A DNA stretch of 37,564 nucleotides, taken from positions 1-37,564 of the forward strand of contig JAHJUE010000016.1 in assembly GCA_018829205.1 (NCBI GenBank), given 5' to 3'. Within the stretch, counting starts at the first letter, position 1. Each line of letters begins with the position of its first letter. Origin of the DNA: Bacteroidota bacterium. Its GTDB lineage: Bacteria > Bacteroidota > Ignavibacteria > Ignavibacteriales > Melioribacteraceae. This document shows positions 33,808 through 37,564 of this stretch, in pieces. The translations under genes and the position numbers were made by a program. The notes beneath the pieces are model-generated. The model made no database searches and was not told the origin of the DNA. It saw nothing but the letters and a program-made list of their open reading frames with translations.

Positions 33808-33836
33808 TTTGATTTCTTAAAAGGAACAAGATTATT

Positions 33837-34268
33837 ATGAATTATAAATCAGCCGATATTGGTTTACTTATATTTAGGATTATAACCGGATTGTCATTAG
33901 CCTTTGCTCATGGTTATAATAAACTGCAAAAGCTGATTGATGGAGGCGAGATAAAATTTATGAATTTTTTAGGGCTGGGTTCCGAAGTAAGTTTATTCCT
34001 TGCAATGTCTGCAGAATTTTTTTTCGCCCTTTTAGTAACATTAGGATTGTTTACCCGGTTATCAACTATTCCAATAATAATAACTATGGGAATTGCCGCT
34101 TTTATTGCGCATGCCGATGATCCGTTCGCTTCGAAAGAAAAAGCCGTTTTATTTTTAGCTTCATATTTATTGTTATTTTTTACCGGACCCGGCAGGTTTT
34201 CAATTCAGAATTTATTCAGTAAAAAACTTGCTAATATTAAGGGAATAAAAAGATTTATACTTGAATAG
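33837..34268 (+). CDS. DoxX-family membrane protein
   Basis: A 143-residue integral membrane protein with four predicted helices. The N-terminal helix is followed by G-L-S-L-A-F-A-H-G-Y-N-K-L, the family's conserved glycine/histidine region, and the E-F-F-F-A-L-L-V-T-L-G-L-F-T-R motif at the second and third helices fits DoxX/DoxD-type proteins. The ribosome binding site is AAAGGAA. The family has been linked to thiosulfate or quinone-related redox functions in some members; no specific role can be given here. Confidence 0.85.
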   Translation: MNYKSADIGLLIFRIITGLSLAFAHGYNKLQKLIDGGEIKFMNFLGLGSEVSLFLAMSAEFFFALLVTLGLFTRLSTIPIIITMGIAAFIAHADDPFASKEKAVLFLASYLLLFFTGPGRFSIQNLFSKKLANIKGIKRFILE

Positions 34269-34312
34269 ACCGCATATAATAAAATATTTTTTTTATAAGT
34301 AAAACATGCAAA

Positions 34313-37246
34313 CTAATTTTTAAGTAATTTAATGGATAAGAACCATTGCCAATCTTCTCCATTATCCCACCATGCTTTTGCGATGCCTGCTGAAAATGTT
34401 GATTCGAGATTAAACCAATGTTTAAAAACAATATTACCCTGTAATCCGATGTTAATCCACTTTTCAGCAGAATCAGATTTAGCAAGTATAGCCTGCGAAT
34501 AAATTGAGGCATCAATATGATTTATAAAATGCTGGCTGAATGAAAGATTTGCGAACCGAAGAGGGGGTAAATTATTTTCAATCATTATTTTTATAAACCT
34601 TTCCGCTTCCATGCTGTATATCGGAATGCCTGAAAACCGGAATACCTTTCGATATTGTTTTACATCCTCATTTTCAACATACCTATTTCCGAAGCCGCCG
34701 AAATAGAACCTGGCCTGTCTTAAATTTTTATTGTCAACATGATATCCGGAAGCAAATTGTATATGCATAGTATTATGCGGGACAAGTATATTAAAATAAT
34801 TATCCCATTCGCCGATCAGTTGACCGGCAAATTGAGGATCGTCGGGATTATCGCCGAATACCCTTAATGTAAAATCATATTTTTCCCCGCTTTCAAAATC
34901 GGAGCTGCCGATTGAACGCCTTAAATCAGTTGAGCTGTAATTAGTTTGTGCTACAATAAAATCAGGCCGGGATACTCTCACAAGATTATCGTTTATATAT
35001 TCCACGCCGTTATAAAAAGCTACTTCCGCATTCTGCTGTATCTTATGCGGATTATCGTATTTCCAATAATGCGAATATCCTAATGTAATTTTTCTTCCAA
35101 TCATTCCTCTTTTTCGCGAATTAAAAAGATCGTAAAAATCCGTCGCGTTTTGATTAAAGATGAATTTAACTTTGCGGTTATAATTATAAATTACCTTCAT
35201 GTGAAATTTTGGTCCAACCGGATTTTCATTAAAAGGAGAATATCCTATTTCAACTTTAAGATCATGAATATGCAGAGGATCGGAAAACTGACTGTAAATT
35301 CCCAAAACTTTTTGATCTTGAAACCCGCTAATTACGGGAATAAATGAATCTATGCCAATATTTCCGAAAGCATCATAATCTTTTTGTTCTCCAACTATTT
35401 TATCTTTATAATCAATTCCAAGCGACAAAGTATCCCAGGAAATTACTTCGGGATTTTTCTCGATTATTTTTTCACCTAAATATTCTACGGCCGGTAAATG
35501 TTCGGCGGGCTTATTTTTAATAGTTGAAGGTATAAAACCCTTGCCGCTGAATTCAAAAACAAACAAAGAATCATCATTTAAATATACAGGCTTGAATAAT
35601 CCTTTTAGAGTATGACTTAATACTTCAATATTTCCATTTGTTAAGTCTTTTTTGTAAATATTTGATACTCCGTTATTATAGGCGTTCCAATAAAGCGAAT
35701 TATTATCGGAACTCCATGAAGGATTTTCCGGTGATCCTATATCAGTTATTGTAATAAAATCACTCGGCTTTCCGCTAAGCAATGAATTACAATCAAACAT
35801 TACAAGCAATTGATTCCCGTTATTTCTGTGTAGTACCGCTGCTAAATATTTGCCTGAAGGACTTACAGATAAATTACTTACTTCTTCGCCGATATTAAAT
35901 TTTATGATAGGAATAAATTCTGTATAAGGATACGGAGAATACATTAGGGTCGCGAATCCGTTTGAATGTTCAATTCCCCAAATATCGCTAGTACTATCGG
36001 AAACCGTTATGTATCCTATTCTAACGTTTTCAAACAGCATTTTTTTCTCTTTGGTTTTCAAATCATACACCCAAAGATCTCTGAATAACATATTGTTATT
36101 AGTCGTGAAAAACAACAGATCCGATTTTTCGTTTATTGCAGTTGAAGAAACCTGATATATGCTTGGCGAAGGAATTGTAGTAATGTATTCAATCTTTCCC
36201 GTACTTAAATTAATTTTACCAATAGACGCGAGATAATGCGACTTATGATATCCGAAAATTATTGAATTATCTTTTTTATACCGCAGCGGGCTTGCTGTCC
36301 ACCCGAAAGCCTCATCTGTCAAAGGTTTAATATTTGTCTGCTTATATTCCGAAAGCTTGCTTATATTTTTGTTTTGGAATTTTTTTTCATATTCAATAAA
36401 ATTTTTCCAAGCGTAATCAAATTCAATATTAAACACGTCTTGAAATCTGGAAAAAATTCCTGAATATATATCCGGATGATACGACTTGTACCACTCAAGA
36501 ACTTTCTGATTTCCGTAAACTATCGATAAATAAGATACAAACCTGGTGCCGTAGAAATAGTATAATGTTTCAAGAAGAAATGAATTATGAGTGTCGATGG
36601 TTTCAATATTTATAATCGAGGGGAAATTTATATTCTCTAAAATCATGGTTCTAAAAATCATTTCATCAAAATTTGAGAAGGCTCTTCCCAAACCGCCGTT
36701 TAACCATGTTTCTAAATAAACCGCTATTCCTTCCTGATACCATCTTGGATTATAACGGCCGTAATTTGTAAGCAAGCTATATAATATAGAAACCGGCTGT
36801 TCCTGTTCAGGAGGTACTTTCGCGAATATTTTTCTGAAAAATGATTCTATATCCGTGGACTTATCATTTAATATTATATGAACCAGTTCATGACTCAGCA
36901 GCCAATAAAACCTTTCAGTATACAGCATGTTTTCATAACCGATTTCAAATGGTTCAATGGAAAGCCGGATTATATTTTGAGGTACTGTTGTAGCCGCGCC
37001 CAGCCCGTAATCATTAATATCATATATTATTATACTGATTTTTTCTTCCGGATTGTATTCCAGCAATTTTGACAATGATGACAGAGCTTTTTCTGCTGAG
37101 GATAAAACATGGTTAACTAAGTGAGTTTGTTCAAGAAGATAAATTATTTTAAAATTTTCGCTTTCCTTTTCATACCATCGTACTTGACAGTTATTTCGAG
37201 TATTCCAAAAAAGCAAAATTACCGATAAAAAAAATAATTTTCGCAT
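34313..37246 (-). CDS. Exported gluzincin metallopeptidase with propeller and C-terminal beta domain
   Basis: A 977-residue secreted protein with a signal peptide (about 1-20). Residues about 25-290 hold a gluzincin-type (peptidase MA-like) domain with the zinc motif H-E-L-V-H (His119, Glu120, His123) and a third ligand likely at Glu172 (W-Y-Q-E-G-I-A-V-Y). Residues about 310-590 form a TolB-like/WD40-type beta-propeller (repeats such as L-S-V-S-P-S-G-K-Y-L-A and P-S-W-S-S-D-N-N-S-L-Y). Residues about 640-977 are an alternating-strand region resembling an outer-membrane barrel, ending W-Q-W-F-L-S-I-K-L-L-K-N. It should act in the periplasm or at the outer membrane. The repeat-protein gene lies upstream on the same strand, separated by a terminator. 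Confidence 0.82.
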   Translation of the reverse strand: MRKLFFLSVILLFWNTRNNCQVRWYEKESENFKIIYLLEQTHLVNHVLSSAEKALSSLSKLLEYNPEEKISIIIYDINDYGLGAATTVPQNIIRLSIEPFEIGYENMLYTERFYWLLSHELVHIILNDKSTDIESFFRKIFAKVPPEQEQPVSILYSLLTNYGRYNPRWYQEGIAVYLETWLNGGLGRAFSNFDEMIFRTMILENINFPSIINIETIDTHNSFLLETLYYFYGTRFVSYLSIVYGNQKVLEWYKSYHPDIYSGIFSRFQDVFNIEFDYAWKNFIEYEKKFQNKNISKLSEYKQTNIKPLTDEAFGWTASPLRYKKDNSIIFGYHKSHYLASIGKINLSTGKIEYITTIPSPSIYQVSSTAINEKSDLLFFTTNNNMLFRDLWVYDLKTKEKKMLFENVRIGYITVSDSTSDIWGIEHSNGFATLMYSPYPYTEFIPIIKFNIGEEVSNLSVSPSGKYLAAVLHRNNGNQLLVMFDCNSLLSGKPSDFITITDIGSPENPSWSSDNNSLYWNAYNNGVSNIYKKDLTNGNIEVLSHTLKGLFKPVYLNDDSLFVFEFSGKGFIPSTIKNKPAEHLPAVEYLGEKIIEKNPEVISWDTLSLGIDYKDKIVGEQKDYDAFGNIGIDSFIPVISGFQDQKVLGIYSQFSDPLHIHDLKVEIGYSPFNENPVGPKFHMKVIYNYNRKVKFIFNQNATDFYDLFNSRKRGMIGRKITLGYSHYWKYDNPHKIQQNAEVAFYNGVEYINDNLVRVSRPDFIVAQTNYSSTDLRRSIGSSDFESGEKYDFTLRVFGDNPDDPQFAGQLIGEWDNYFNILVPHNTMHIQFASGYHVDNKNLRQARFYFGGFGNRYVENEDVKQYRKVFRFSGIPIYSMEAERFIKIMIENNLPPLRFANLSFSQHFINHIDASIYSQAILAKSDSAEKWINIGLQGNIVFKHWFNLESTFSAGIAKAWWDNGEDWQWFLSIKLLKN

Positions 37247-37273
37247 ATATAAGAAATTTCAATTGGTATAAAA

Positions 37274-37299
37274 AAGCCTTCATTATAAAATGAAGGCTT
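37274..37299 (-). terminator. Rho-independent terminator (minus strand)
   Basis: A perfect 11-bp stem: AAGCCTTCATT (37274-37284), loop ATAA, AATGAAGGCTT (37289-37299). Read on the minus strand it is followed by a run of T (complement of 37270-37275), so it terminates transcription coming from the right, that is from the repeat gene at 37367-37564, before the metallopeptidase gene. Confidence 0.88.
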
Positions 37300-37366
37300 A
37301 TAATTGGATTAGAAATTTAACGAATTTATTTAATAAAAATATTAATCAATAAATCCGTAATCCTAA

Positions 37367-37564
37367 CTAGTTGAACTGAGCTGCAGATCTTACCCAACCG
37401 AAACGGCTGCCTAGTTCGTCTAGTTGTGCTGTAGATCTTACCCAACCGAAACGGCTGCCTAGTTCGTCTAGTTGTGTGTTTGATCTTACCCAACCGAAGC
37501 GGCTGCCTAGTTCGTCAAGTTGTGTTGTAGATCTTACCCAACCAAAACGGCTGCCTAGTTCGTC
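37367..37564 (-). CDS. Partial repeat protein, possible multi-core peptide precursor
   Basis: The last 65 codons and stop of a minus-strand gene that continues beyond the window. It consists of four in-frame 48-bp direct repeats with no gap. The 16-residue units are D-E-L-G-S-R-F-G-W-V-R-S-T-T-Q-L and variants with N-T, T-A and A-A at positions 13-14; the final unit ends Q-F-N then the stop. The core (D-E-L-G-S-R-F-G-W-V-R-S) is unchanged in all units, as are the first 15 nucleotides of each. Such tandem, near-identical units directly before a stop are typical of peptide precursors that carry several core peptides, but a structural repeat protein is also possible. No start, leader or modifying enzyme is visible because the gene is cut by the window edge. 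A strong terminator follows at 37274-37299. Confidence 0.75.
   Translation of the reverse strand, partial: DELGSRFGWVRSTTQLDELGSRFGWVRSNTQLDELGSRFGWVRSTAQLDELGSRFGWVRSAAQFN
37373..37564 (-). repeat. Four 48-bp tandem repeats
   Basis: Units 37517-37564, 37469-37516, 37421-37468 and 37373-37420 in coding order. The differences are few and fall mainly in codons 13-14, with synonymous changes in the Arg and Phe codons. There are no spacers, so it is not a CRISPR array. The reading frame is maintained because 48 is a multiple of 3. Confidence 0.92.

Noticed and set aside
37373-37564. Possible CRISPR array
   Set aside because: The 48-bp units are contiguous with no spacers and stay in one reading frame, so they encode a repeated peptide.

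Overview
The window is AT-rich DNA that most likely comes from an Ignavibacteria-type bacterium (Chlorobi/Bacteroidetes side of the FCB group). The evidence is the type IX secretion (T9SS) C-terminal domains carrying the Y-P-N-P-F-N-P motif and ending in KKM/RKM tails, the periplasmic c-type heme proteins, the propeller-type histidine kinase, and the short ECF/anti-sigma/TPR-CHAT cluster. Assignment to the phylum is inference from protein style, not from a marker gene. No rRNA, tRNA, transposase or CRISPR array was seen.

Layout. 1-5.1 kb: FmdB-type zinc ribbon protein, a serine racemase/threonine dehydratase-like enzyme, an unrecognised soluble protein, then a two-gene minus-strand operon (tandem universal stress protein followed by a CPA2 antiporter fused to a PTS EIIA domain). 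5.3-7.4 kb: a divergent amino acid permease that also carries an EIIA domain plus a TrkA-C domain. 7.5-10.6 kb: an iodotyrosine-deiodinase-like nitroreductase, an ornithine cyclodeaminase/mu-crystallin family protein, a hydroxylaminobenzene-mutase-like membrane protein and an SRPBCC protein. 10.66-14.39 kb: a co-directional envelope gene run (M28 peptidase, PstS-like lipoprotein, DUF2459-type protein, cyclophilin). 14.7-15.3 kb: a YafQ/DinJ toxin-antitoxin pair framed by exact 10-bp inverted repeats. 15.6-19.3 kb: a heme-barrel protein, a T9SS-tagged heme protein and a T9SS-tagged modular surface protein. 19.6-24.6 kb: ECF sigma factor, membrane TPR protein (probable anti-sigma) and a periplasmic membrane-tethered TPR-CHAT protease. 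24.6-29.5 kb: L-aspartate oxidase and several small proteins, including an alpha/beta hydrolase pair. 29.5-32.7 kb: a large sensor histidine kinase. 33.2-37.2 kb: a periplasmic protein, DoxX and a three-part metallopeptidase/propeller/barrel protein. 37.37-37.56 kb: the C-terminus of a minus-strand gene built from 16-residue tandem repeats, cut by the window edge.

The four observations that most deserve follow-up are: (1) the 48-bp in-frame repeats at the right edge, which look like a multi-core peptide precursor; (2) the sigma/TPR-membrane/TPR-CHAT cluster, which could be a protease-controlled transcription switch; (3) two neighbouring proteins that share one monoheme module, one fused to a beta-barrel and one to a T9SS export tag; and (4) a set of intergenic degenerate tandem arrays, each with its own period (6, 7, 8 or 11 bp).
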